A DNA stretch of 64,000 nucleotides, taken from Catenulispora pinisilvae (lineage in GTDB: Bacteria > Actinomycetota > Actinomycetes > Streptomycetales > Catenulisporaceae). Under the pieces are notes generated by a model that searched no databases, was not told the origin of the DNA, and worked only from the letters and a program-made list of their open reading frames with translations. The stretch lies in NCBI RefSeq assembly GCF_015356865.1, contig NZ_JAAFZA010000007.1, forward strand, positions 1 through 64,000. Reading direction: 5' to 3'. Below are positions 52,391-61,302 of the stretch, piece by piece. Each line of letters begins with the position of its first letter. Within the stretch, counting starts at the first letter, position 1. The translations under genes were made by a program, and so were the position numbers.

Positions 52391-52657
52391 GTGAACCTCT
52401 ACTACCGGGGCTACCTGCTCGGCGACGTACGTCGGTTCCCCCACTGGTCCGAACCCTCCGATGCCGCCGGGGCCGAAGACGCCGCTCTGGCCGACGAAAC
52501 GATCGTCTACCTGCGCGATGACTTCAGTGTGGTGCGCAGCCCGGTCGGGGCGGACCAGGGCGTGCTGTGGGACGCGATGACACCGCAGTGGCGTGAGTTC
52601 TGTGACACGGTGCTGCGCTTCCGGCCACCCCGGGAATCCGCCGATGGACCGGCCTGA
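52391..52657 (+). CDS. Small protein of unknown function, 88 aa
   Basis: Directly after the A-T gene (3-base gap, GTG start) and overlapping the dioxygenase start by 14 bases. The sequence (LYYRGYLLGDVRRFPHW, then VYLRDDFSVVRSPVG and WREFCDTVLRF) is not an MbtH protein: the hallmark residues of that family are missing. I do not recognise it. It is likely a partner of the neighbouring oxygenase or synthetase because it is kept in the coupled operon. Confidence 0.7.
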   Translation: MNLYYRGYLLGDVRRFPHWSEPSDAAGAEDAALADETIVYLRDDFSVVRSPVGADQGVLWDAMTPQWREFCDTVLRFRPPRESADGPA

Positions 52658-53618
52658 CCTTGGCGAACAGGAACGGGGGCAAGCGGTGGGACTTCCTTAC
52701 ATAGTCCAAGGCGGCGGCGAGAACCTGGCCGACCGGCTGGCCGAGGACCGGGCCGCGATCCGCGACCGGCTGCGCACCGACGGCGCGGTGCTGTTACGGG
52801 GATTCGACGTCGGCGGGACGGACGGGTTCGCCGAAGCCGTCCGAGCACTGTCCGGCGAGCTGCTGCCCTACGAGGAGCGTTCCTCGCCGCGCGAGACCAT
52901 CAAGGGCCGGGTCTACTCCTCGACCGAATACCCGCCGCACGAAGAGATCTTCTTCCACAACGAGAACTCCTACCAGCAGTCCTGGCCGATGACGCTGTAC
53001 TTCCACTGTGTCCAGCCGCCCGCTGCCCACGGGGCGACGCCCCTCGTGGACACCCGGCGGGTGCTGGCCGCCATCGACCCGGCGGTGGTCCAGGAGTTCA
53101 GCCGCCGGCGCTGGATGGTGGTGCGCAACTTCCACCCCGATTTCGGACTGCCCTGGCAGCAGGTCTTCGGGGTCGCCGACCGCGCGGAAGTCCTCAAACT
53201 GTGCGGCGACCGCGACATCGATGCCGAGTGGCGCTCGCCGGACCAGCTGCGCACCACCTCGATCCGCGACGCCGTACACGTCCACCCCGACACCGGGGAA
53301 CCGGTCTGGTTCAACCACATCGCGGTCTTCCACATGTCCACGCTTTCCGCCGATCTCCGCGACGGGCTGCGAGAGTTGTTCCCCGAGCCGGACCTGCCCG
53401 CCAACAGCTACTACGGCGACGGCGGCGTGATCCCCGACGATGTCCTGGCCCACGTGCGGGACTGCTACCGGTCCGCCGCCACCCGGTTCGACTACCGGCG
53501 GGACGACGTGCTCGTCATCGACAACATGCTGACCGCGCACGGCCGCGAACCCTTCTCCCCGCCCCGGCGGGTCGCGGTCGCGATGGCGGAGCCGACGGAT
53601 GCCGGGGCGCGGCCGTGA
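52644..53618 (+). CDS. TauD/SyrP-like non-haem Fe(II)/2-oxoglutarate dioxygenase
   Basis: 324 residues. The iron triad is His-x-Glu in FFHNENSYQQSWP and the distal His in NMLTAHGREPF, with Arg-rich FSPPRRVAVAM at the 2-oxoglutarate end. The HxE form is that of SyrP, AsnO and VioC-type hydroxylases that act on free or carrier-bound amino acids; the family pattern TPLVDTRRVLAAI is also present. I place ATG 52644; it overlaps the 88-aa gene. It probably beta-hydroxylates an amino acid such as the one selected by the next A domain. Its stop overlaps the C-T start (GTGA). Confidence 0.9.
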   Translation: MDRPDLGEQERGQAVGLPYIVQGGGENLADRLAEDRAAIRDRLRTDGAVLLRGFDVGGTDGFAEAVRALSGELLPYEERSSPRETIKGRVYSSTEYPPHEEIFFHNENSYQQSWPMTLYFHCVQPPAAHGATPLVDTRRVLAAIDPAVVQEFSRRRWMVVRNFHPDFGLPWQQVFGVADRAEVLKLCGDRDIDAEWRSPDQLRTTSIRDAVHVHPDTGEPVWFNHIAVFHMSTLSADLRDGLRELFPEPDLPANSYYGDGGVIPDDVLAHVRDCYRSAATRFDYRRDDVLVIDNMLTAHGREPFSPPRRVAVAMAEPTDAGARP

Positions 53619-55321
53619 CCGGCGCCCGGTCCGCCGCGACGGTGAGCGCGGCCTCGTTCGCCCAGGCCCGGATCATGTTCCTGGACGAACTGGCCGCCGG
53701 TGCGGGCGGCTATCACATCAGCAGGTCCTTCGACCTGGCCGGTGACCTCGATCTGGCGGCCCTGGACCGGGCGGTCCGGGAATGCGCGCGGCGGCACGAG
53801 AGCCTGCGTACGTGCTTCGCCGTCGTCGACGGGGAGCTCAAGCAGGTCCTCACCGCCCGGCTCCCGGCGGTGCCGATGGTGGACCTCTGCGACGTCCTGG
53901 CCGATGCCGACCCGGCCGCCGCCGAGCAGGTCATCGACGGCCTCGTCCGCCGAGAGGCCGCGACCCCGTTCAACCTCAAGCGGGCCCCGCTGCTGCGGGT
54001 GTCGGTGATCCGGACCGCGGCCCGGCAACACGTCCTGACCATCACCTTGCACCACATCATCGCGGACGCCCGGTCGTTGGCCGTCTTTCTGGGGGAGGTC
54101 GGCGAGCTCTACCGGGCGTATCACGGCGGCGTCGAGCCCGGGCTGGCACCGCCACCGCTCCAGTACGCCGACTACGCGGCTTGGCAGCGGCGCCGGTTCG
54201 ACGGCGGCGAGCTGGACCGGCATGCCGAGTACTGGCAAGGGCAGGTCGCGGGCCTGGTAGAACTACGGTTACGTCCCGACAGGCCCCTGCCGCGCAGACG
54301 GTCAGCGCGGGCCGAAGGCCATCGGGTCACCGTGGAGCCGCAGCTCGTGGACCGCCTGCGCCGGCTGGGCCGCGAGGAGAACGCCAGCCTTTACATGACC
54401 CTGCTGGCCGGATTCAACGTCCTGCTTCACCGTGCCACCGGACGCGACGATATCGCCGTCGGCAGCACGGCTTCGGGCCGCGACCGGCCCGAACTCTCGG
54501 GCGTCATCGGGATCTTCATCAACATGCTGCTGCTGCGGACCCCGGTGCGGGCAGAGGATTCGCTGCGTGCCGTTCTGCGCCGGGCCGCCACTGTCTGCCA
54601 GGACGGTTTCGACCATCAGGAGTTCCCGTTCGAGCGGCTGGTCGCGCTGCGGGGCGGGGCGCGCGATCCCGAACGTCATCCGTTGTTCCAGACCGTCTTC
54701 CAGATGCTCGGCGGGCCCGAGTCGACTCTGGAGATGTCGGAACTGCGGACCCGGGTGCGTCCCCTCGACCGGCAGACCCCGGTCTTCGATCTCCTGTGCA
54801 CGGCAGCAGTGGAGTCCGACGGCAGCCTGACCGTCGAATGGGGATACTCGACCGACGTGTTCCAGCCGGACACCGTCGCGCGGCTCGCGGACTGCTGGTT
54901 GCTGGTCCTGCGGCGATTGGTGGACGACCCGGACGGGCTCGTGGACGGATTCCCGTTGCCCACGCTGCCGGATCTCGCTGACGGGCCCGGTGTCGATGGC
55001 GAGGCCGAGACGGTCCAGACCGGGACCCATCCCACTACCGCACCCGATCCGGCCGCCGCACCCGATCCGGCTGTCGGGCCCACCGAGCAGAAGCTCGCGC
55101 AGCTGTGGGGCGAGCTGCTGCAACGGGAGGACATCGGGCGGCGGGACAACTTCTTCATCCTGGGCGGTCATTCGCTGCTGGCGCTCGCGGTGCTGTCCCG
55201 GATCGATGAGGACTTCGGTGTGAAGCTGCCCCTGCACCGGTTCTTCGAGCACCGGACCCTGGCCGATCTGGCCGCCGACATCGATGCCGCCGGTGCGCCG
55301 CGGTCCCGGGTCGGTGCGTGA
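53615..55321 (+). CDS. NRPS condensation-carrier (C-T) protein without adenylation domain
   Basis: 568 residues. The C domain has His146-His147-I-I-A-Asp151 (HHIIADA), with Ala where Gly is usual after the Asp, and the DYAAWQRR motif and late FPFERLVA motif. The T domain has Ser520 in FFILGGHSLLALA. There is no A domain, so its carrier must be charged by another protein, most simply the stand-alone adenylation enzyme at 41485. GTG 53615 overlaps the dioxygenase stop; its TGA overlaps the next ATG by one base. Confidence 0.93.
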   Translation: MTGARSAATVSAASFAQARIMFLDELAAGAGGYHISRSFDLAGDLDLAALDRAVRECARRHESLRTCFAVVDGELKQVLTARLPAVPMVDLCDVLADADPAAAEQVIDGLVRREAATPFNLKRAPLLRVSVIRTAARQHVLTITLHHIIADARSLAVFLGEVGELYRAYHGGVEPGLAPPPLQYADYAAWQRRRFDGGELDRHAEYWQGQVAGLVELRLRPDRPLPRRRSARAEGHRVTVEPQLVDRLRRLGREENASLYMTLLAGFNVLLHRATGRDDIAVGSTASGRDRPELSGVIGIFINMLLLRTPVRAEDSLRAVLRRAATVCQDGFDHQEFPFERLVALRGGARDPERHPLFQTVFQMLGGPESTLEMSELRTRVRPLDRQTPVFDLLCTAAVESDGSLTVEWGYSTDVFQPDTVARLADCWLLVLRRLVDDPDGLVDGFPLPTLPDLADGPGVDGEAETVQTGTHPTTAPDPAAAPDPAVGPTEQKLAQLWGELLQREDIGRRDNFFILGGHSLLALAVLSRIDEDFGVKLPLHRFFEHRTLADLAADIDAAGAPRSRVGA

Positions 55322-58300
55322 TGCCCGCGGAGGGCGGCCCGCTGCCCGGGGACGTCGCCGTCTCCTCGGCACAGCGCCGCGTCCTATTCCTGGACCAGCT
55401 CGTCCCGGGCAGCGCCTTCTACACCAGCGTCAACCCGTTCTCGCTGACCGGGCCGCTGGACGTCGCAGTGCTCGAACACTGTTTGCACGAGATCGTCAGG
55501 CGTCAGCAGGTATTGCGGACCACGTTCCCCACCGTGGAGGCGATGGCGGTGCAGCGGGTCGGGCCCGCGAGCCGGCCGCCGCTGCCGGTCCTCGATCTGC
55601 GGTCCCTGGATCCGGCGAGCCGGCAACGGGCCCTCGCCCGCCTGATCGAGCTTGAGCACACCGTCCCGTTCGCCCTGGCCGAGCAGCCGCCGGTACGGTT
55701 CCGGCTGCTCGTCCTGTCCGCCGAACGGCACATCCTGATCGCCACCTTCCATCACGTGGCGGTCGACGGCTGGGCGCTGGCGGTGTTCGGCGAGGAGCTG
55801 AACCGGCTCTACGACGCTTTCGTCATCGGCCTGCCTTCTCCGCTGCCGCCGCTCCGGCGGCACTACGTGGACTACAGCCGCGCCGAGCAGGAGTGGTCGC
55901 GCTGCGCCGAGGCCGAAGACCAACTCGCCTGGTGGGAAACGCAGCTGAGCGGGGCCCCACCGGAGTTGGAGCTGCCCTTGGACCGTCCCCGGCCGCCGGT
56001 GCAGAGCCATCGCGGGGCCACCCACTGTTTCTCGCTCGCCGCGGATCTGACGGCGGATCTGCGGCGACTCGGCGCGCAGGCCGGGGCGAGCCTGTACATG
56101 GTGCTGCTCGCCGGGTTCGCGAGCGTGCTGGGCCGGTTCAGCGGCCAGGACGAGGTCGTGGTGGGCGGTGCGGTCGCCGGCCGTCGGGAGGCGGAGCTGG
56201 ACCGGCTCATCGGCTTCTTCGCCAACACGCTGCTGTTCCGTGTCGACCTGTCCGGCGCACCGACCTTCGACCAGCTTCTGACGCGGGTCAAGCGGACGTG
56301 CCTCGACGCGTACGCACGCCAGGAGACGCCGGTCGACGCCATCGCGGAGCGCCTGTTCCCGCAACGCACCCTGGGCCGCAATCCGCTCTTCCAGGTCAAT
56401 TTCACGCTGCACAACACTCCGCCGCTGGCCGAGGCGATGGGTGAGCTGGCCGTCGTCCGGCTCGACACCGAGTCCGGCGCCGCCCGCTTCGATCTCGACC
56501 TCGGCATCCTGGAGTCGGCCGACGGGCTGGACTGCTCGCTGCACTTCGCCACCGACCTGTTCGACCGGGCGACCGTGGCCCGCATCGCCGATGCCCTTGT
56601 GCTGTCGCTGGCCGCGGCGGTCGGGAACCCCGCAGGCGCTGTCAGAGCTCTGCCGATCATGTCCGAACGCGACCGGCACCGGGTGCTGGTCGAGTGGAAC
56701 GACACTGCCACCGACCCTGAAACTGACACCGCCGCTGACACCGCCACCGCCTCCGAGGCGCCTGCGCCGACCCTCGACGCGCTGATCTCGGCGCAGGCGG
56801 CGAGAACACCGGCAGCCGTGGCGGTCGCCGCGGGGGATGCCGAACTCACCTATGCGGAGTTCGACAAGGCGTCCAACCGGCTGGCCCGTCATCTTGTCGA
56901 GCTCGGTGTTCGGCGCGGAACGGTCGTCGCGGTGCTCTTGGAGAGTTCATCAGAGCTGATAGTCACGCTTGTGGCCATCCTCAAGGCCGGTGGCGCGTAT
57001 CTGCCGCTCGATCCCGCTCACCCGCTGCTACGGCTCGACGCGGCCCTTGCCGACAGCGGTGCCGCTTTCCTGGTCACCCGCGGCGACGTCCAACCCGTCC
57101 TCAAGCCGGAGCACGCGCGCGTCGTGCGCCTGGACGAGGAGCGCGGCGCCGTCGCCGCTGGCCCGAACGCTCCGCTGCCGTCCGTCACCACGCCCGACGA
57201 CATCCTGTACCTGATGTACACCTCGGGCTCGACCGGGCGGCCGAAGGCCGTGATGCTGACGCATCGCAGCGTCGTCAACTATCTGACATGGGCGGCGCAG
57301 GCGTACGCCGCGGAGTCCGGCCCGGACGTCGGCCTCAACTCCTCGCCCGCCTACGACCTGACGGTCACCAGCGTCTTCGTCACGTTGCTCACCGGTCGGC
57401 GACTGCTCATCCCGGCCCCGGCCGATCCCCGCGAGCCGGGCGCCGCGCTTGGCATGCTGGCGGAGGCCAAGGCGGACCTGGCCTTCCTGAAAGTCACGCC
57501 GGCACATCTGCGGCTGCTCGAACACGCCGGACAGTCACGGAACCTCGCAGCCCTCACGCGCACGCTGGTCATCGGCGGCGAAGCTCTGCACGAGGAAGCG
57601 ATCCCCGACTTGTCCGGCGGGCTCCAGGCGGTCAACGAGTACGGGCCCACCGAGACCGCCGTGGCTTGTACCGCGTACCGGTTCTCGGCCTACGGCAGCC
57701 CCTTCGGCCGAGTCCCGATCGGCAGACCGATCCACAACACCCGGGTCTACGTACTGGACTCCGCCATGCAGCCGGTCCCGATCGGGGTGACCGGCGAGCT
57801 CTACGTGGGTGGTACGGGTGTGGCCCTGGGGTACTGGCAGCGACCGGCCGAGACCGCGGCCCGCTTCGTTCCGGATCCGTTCGGCGACGAGCCAGGCGCG
57901 CGGCTGTACCGCACCGGCGACTTCGTGCGCTATCTGCCGGACGGCGACCTGGAGTACCTGGGACGTCGGGACGACCAGGTCAAGGTGCGCGGGCAGCGGG
58001 TCGAACTCGGCGAGATCTCGGCGGCGTTGCAGGCCTGCGAGCCGGTGCGGCAGTGCGCCGTCGACTTCAGCCGGACGGCCGACGGAACCGAGCGGATCGT
58101 CGCGTTCCTGTGCCTGCGTGACCAGTCCGACGCTGTGGACGAGGCCTGGCAGGGCGACCGGGTGGAGCAGTGGCGAAGGCTCTACGAGAATCTCTACAGC
58201 GGACCGCACGACGGCGACCCGGCCCTCAACCTGGCCGGATGGCTGAGCAGCTACACCGGCCAGGACCTGGAACCGGAGGCGATGCGGGCGTGGCTGGACG

Positions 58301-61300
58301 ACACCGTCCGGCGGATCGTGGACCTACGACCGCGCAACGCCTTGGAGATCGGTTTCGGCACCGGCCTGATCCTGGGCCGCGTCGCTGAACTCTGCGACGC
58401 CTACACCGGTACCGAGCCCTCACTCGCCGCGGTGGACTACGTCCGGCAGGCCGTCCCGGCTGCGGCGTCGCCGCACGTCCAGATCAGTGTGGCCGCGGCG
58501 GAGCAGAGCTTCGCCGGCGCCGGGACCCATGACACCGGATCCTACGACACCGTGATCATCAACTCGGTCGTGCAGTACTTCCCATCAGTGGACTACCTCA
58601 CCAGAGTCCTGCGAAGCGCGGTCGACGCCATGCCCCACGGCGGTCACATCTTCCTCGGTGACCTGCGCAGCCTGCCGCTGTTGGAGCTGTTCCATACCTC
58701 CCTGGAAGTCCACAAGGCCGATTCCGGCGTCCAGGCAGGGACGTTGCGCTCGCGGATCCGGCGCGCGATCGCCTTGGAGCCCGAGCTCTGTCTGGACCCT
58801 CGGTACTTCGCGGCCCTGCGCGCGCGATGGCCGGAGATTTCAGCGGTTCGGGTACTGCCCAAGCGGCGTGACTACGGCAATGAGCTGAGTTGGTTCCGGT
58901 ACGACGTGATCCTGACGGTCGGCGGGGCGCCGGAGCCGGTTCGCGCTGCCACAGATCGGACCGACGCGTTGGACCTGGAAGCGTTGCGGGAGCGTATCGA
59001 GCACGAGCACCCGGAGCGCATCGAATTCCAAGCGGTCCCCAACGCCCGGCTCGCCGCACTGATCGGCCTGCGGCAGGCCCTGGAATCCGGTGCTGCCACC
59101 ACGACGACCGGAGAGCTGCTCAAGCGCGCGGCGGGAATGGTCGGGCCGGGTATCGAGCCCGCAGACCTGTGGGAGCTCAGCGGCGACTATGACATCGAAC
59201 TGAGCTGGCTCCAAGGCCGCGCCGACGGTTCCTTTGACGCGGTGCTGCGCCGTCGCGACGCGGCCCACGAACACGCCGGACCGGACTCGGTGCCGAGCTC
59301 CCACGCGGACCCCGGGCCGGAGGCGGCACTCGACCAGCTCGATCCGCTTGCCCAGCTCGAACCGTCTACCCCGCTCAACTCCTGTGCCCCGCTCGATCCG
59401 CTTGCCCCGCTCGATCCATCTGCCCCGCTCGACATGACCCGATACGCGAACAATCCGCTGTCCCAGCGCGCCCAGTCCGCCGCGGTGGCCGCGGTCGCCG
59501 CCGCCCTGCGCGAGCGCCTGCCCGATCCGCTGTGCCCGACGCACTACATCGTCCTGCCCACCCTGCCGCTGACCCCGAGCGGGAAGATCGATCGGGCCGC
59601 GCTGCGTGATCTCGCCGCCGCACCGGACTCGGCCGCGGGTCCCAGTCTGCCGGCCGCCACCGGGCCCCTGACCGAGACCGAGCTGGCGATCGCCGCGATC
59701 TGGCGTGACCTGCTCGACTGCGGCGAGCTCACGCCGGAGGCCGACTTCTTCGGCCTCGGCGGTCGCTCCCTGCTCGTGCTCCAGATGGTCTTCCGCATCC
59801 GGCGCAGGTTCGGTGTGTCCCTGAGCGCGCGGGTGCCCTTCGAACGCCAGCGACTCGGCGAACTGGCCGGCTTCGTGGACGACCTGCGCGGTGCCGTGGC
59901 TGACGACGGGCAGCGGCCCGAGCTCGTCCGCGCTGCCGACGACGCCCCCAAGAAACTGTCCTACGGCCAGGAACGCCTGTGGTTCGCGGCCCAACTGGCT
60001 CCGGGCGACTGGCAGTACAACGTCCCGGTCTTCGACCGGTTTCGCGGCCCCCTCGACGTCAGGGCCCTGTCGCTGGCGTTGGGAGAGATCGTCCGGCGGC
60101 ACGAAGTCCTCCGCACGGTGATCGTCGCGCCGGACGGGTCGCCGCACCCGGAGGTCCGGCCGTACGTCTACCGCCCGCTCCCGGTCATCGACCTCGCGGC
60201 CCTGACCGCCGAGCGGCGTGAGTCCGAGCTCCGGCGGATCGTCGAGCGGGAATACCGGCGCCCCTTCGACCTCGCCGAGGACCCGCCGCTTCGCAGTCGT
60301 CTGATCCGCCTCGCCTCCGACGACCACGTGCTGATGCTCAGCTTCCACCACATCGTGCACGAGGGCCGGTCCCTGCACCTGTTCATGACGGAGTTGGCCC
60401 GGCTTTACACCTCGTTCGGCGCCGGACGGCCGTCCCCGCTGACCGAACCGCCGATCCAGTACTCCGATTACGCGCGGTGGCAGCGCGAGCTCTCCGAAGC
60501 AGGCTTCTTCGACGGCCAGCTCGACTACTGGAAGCGGCAGCTGGCCGGGGCCGAACGCCTGCCCGGGCTCACCACCGACCGCGAACGGCCGCGGCAGCAG
60601 TCCTCGGCCGGGCGGCTGGTGCCGGTCGCGCTGCCTGCCGGGGCCGGGCCTGCCGTCCGGGAACTGGGCCGGGCTTTGAACGCGACCCCTTTCATGATCC
60701 TGCTCGCGGCGTTCAGCGTGGCGCTGCGGGCCCAGGCGCCGGCGGACGACCTGGTCATCGGCACCGACGTCACGCATCGCACCGAGCCGGAGCTCGAAGG
60801 GCTGATCGGCTTCTTCGTCAACCAGCTCGCCCTGCGCCTCGACACTTCGGCGGACCCGACCTGGCGTGAGCTCGTGGACCGGGTCCGGACCGCGGTCCTG
60901 GCCGCGCTGCGGCACCAGGACGTGGCGTTCGAGCAGGTGGTGCGGGCCCTGAACCCGCGCCGCAACCGCGGCCGCTCACCGTTGTTCCAGGCCAAGTTCG
61001 TGGTCAACGAGGCGGCCGGACCCGCCGTGAGGCTGCCCGGGATCACTTCGGAGCCGGTGCCCGTGGACCTCGGAACCGCCCGCTTCGACCTCGGGTTGAT
61101 CCTCAACGACGGGGGAGCGGGCTTCACCGGCTTCCTCGAATACAACGTCGAGCTCTTCCAGGAGAGCACAATCACCGGTCTGCTCGGCCGTTTCACCGCG
61201 CTGGTCGATCGACTCACCAGCGACCCGGACGGCCGGATCTCCGAGGCGACGGCGAGCCCGCCCGAGACCCCGCTGACACCGGCTTGGAGGAACCAGCCAT

Positions 61301-61302
61301 GA
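55321..61302 (+). CDS. NRPS C-A(methyltransferase)-T-C synthetase
   Basis: 1994-residue synthetase. First C domain with HHVAVDG (His144, His145, Asp149); A domain with YTSGSTGRP (Ser635-Gly639), NEYGPTE and YRTGDFV. Between A8 and the end of the A domain sits a SAM methyltransferase (LEIGFGTG, Gly1011-Gly1015) in the usual N-methyltransferase place. A10 Lys1422 (SGKID), T domain Ser1483 (GLGGRSLL), second C domain with HHIVHEG (His1676, His1677, Glu1681). Hand alignment gives the code D-L-T-K-V-G-E-V-A-K, close to the Asn code, so N-methyl-Asn or -Asp is predicted. A Leu-Asp-Pro repeat near residue 1340 links MT and A10. Confidence 0.93.
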   Translation: MPAEGGPLPGDVAVSSAQRRVLFLDQLVPGSAFYTSVNPFSLTGPLDVAVLEHCLHEIVRRQQVLRTTFPTVEAMAVQRVGPASRPPLPVLDLRSLDPASRQRALARLIELEHTVPFALAEQPPVRFRLLVLSAERHILIATFHHVAVDGWALAVFGEELNRLYDAFVIGLPSPLPPLRRHYVDYSRAEQEWSRCAEAEDQLAWWETQLSGAPPELELPLDRPRPPVQSHRGATHCFSLAADLTADLRRLGAQAGASLYMVLLAGFASVLGRFSGQDEVVVGGAVAGRREAELDRLIGFFANTLLFRVDLSGAPTFDQLLTRVKRTCLDAYARQETPVDAIAERLFPQRTLGRNPLFQVNFTLHNTPPLAEAMGELAVVRLDTESGAARFDLDLGILESADGLDCSLHFATDLFDRATVARIADALVLSLAAAVGNPAGAVRALPIMSERDRHRVLVEWNDTATDPETDTAADTATASEAPAPTLDALISAQAARTPAAVAVAAGDAELTYAEFDKASNRLARHLVELGVRRGTVVAVLLESSSELIVTLVAILKAGGAYLPLDPAHPLLRLDAALADSGAAFLVTRGDVQPVLKPEHARVVRLDEERGAVAAGPNAPLPSVTTPDDILYLMYTSGSTGRPKAVMLTHRSVVNYLTWAAQAYAAESGPDVGLNSSPAYDLTVTSVFVTLLTGRRLLIPAPADPREPGAALGMLAEAKADLAFLKVTPAHLRLLEHAGQSRNLAALTRTLVIGGEALHEEAIPDLSGGLQAVNEYGPTETAVACTAYRFSAYGSPFGRVPIGRPIHNTRVYVLDSAMQPVPIGVTGELYVGGTGVALGYWQRPAETAARFVPDPFGDEPGARLYRTGDFVRYLPDGDLEYLGRRDDQVKVRGQRVELGEISAALQACEPVRQCAVDFSRTADGTERIVAFLCLRDQSDAVDEAWQGDRVEQWRRLYENLYSGPHDGDPALNLAGWLSSYTGQDLEPEAMRAWLDDTVRRIVDLRPRNALEIGFGTGLILGRVAELCDAYTGTEPSLAAVDYVRQAVPAAASPHVQISVAAAEQSFAGAGTHDTGSYDTVIINSVVQYFPSVDYLTRVLRSAVDAMPHGGHIFLGDLRSLPLLELFHTSLEVHKADSGVQAGTLRSRIRRAIALEPELCLDPRYFAALRARWPEISAVRVLPKRRDYGNELSWFRYDVILTVGGAPEPVRAATDRTDALDLEALRERIEHEHPERIEFQAVPNARLAALIGLRQALESGAATTTTGELLKRAAGMVGPGIEPADLWELSGDYDIELSWLQGRADGSFDAVLRRRDAAHEHAGPDSVPSSHADPGPEAALDQLDPLAQLEPSTPLNSCAPLDPLAPLDPSAPLDMTRYANNPLSQRAQSAAVAAVAAALRERLPDPLCPTHYIVLPTLPLTPSGKIDRAALRDLAAAPDSAAGPSLPAATGPLTETELAIAAIWRDLLDCGELTPEADFFGLGGRSLLVLQMVFRIRRRFGVSLSARVPFERQRLGELAGFVDDLRGAVADDGQRPELVRAADDAPKKLSYGQERLWFAAQLAPGDWQYNVPVFDRFRGPLDVRALSLALGEIVRRHEVLRTVIVAPDGSPHPEVRPYVYRPLPVIDLAALTAERRESELRRIVEREYRRPFDLAEDPPLRSRLIRLASDDHVLMLSFHHIVHEGRSLHLFMTELARLYTSFGAGRPSPLTEPPIQYSDYARWQRELSEAGFFDGQLDYWKRQLAGAERLPGLTTDRERPRQQSSAGRLVPVALPAGAGPAVRELGRALNATPFMILLAAFSVALRAQAPADDLVIGTDVTHRTEPELEGLIGFFVNQLALRLDTSADPTWRELVDRVRTAVLAALRHQDVAFEQVVRALNPRRNRGRSPLFQAKFVVNEAAGPAVRLPGITSEPVPVDLGTARFDLGLILNDGGAGFTGFLEYNVELFQESTITGLLGRFTALVDRLTSDPDGRISEATASPPETPLTPAWRNQP

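Noticed and set aside
49892-52444. 850-residue open frame on the minus strand across the A-T gene
   Set aside because: It is the antisense of a well-conserved A-T synthetase and shows only the Val/Gly/Arg/Glu-rich composition of high-GC shadow frames.
52391-52657. MbtH-like protein
   Set aside because: Size and position fit, but the conserved MbtH residues and motif order are missing.
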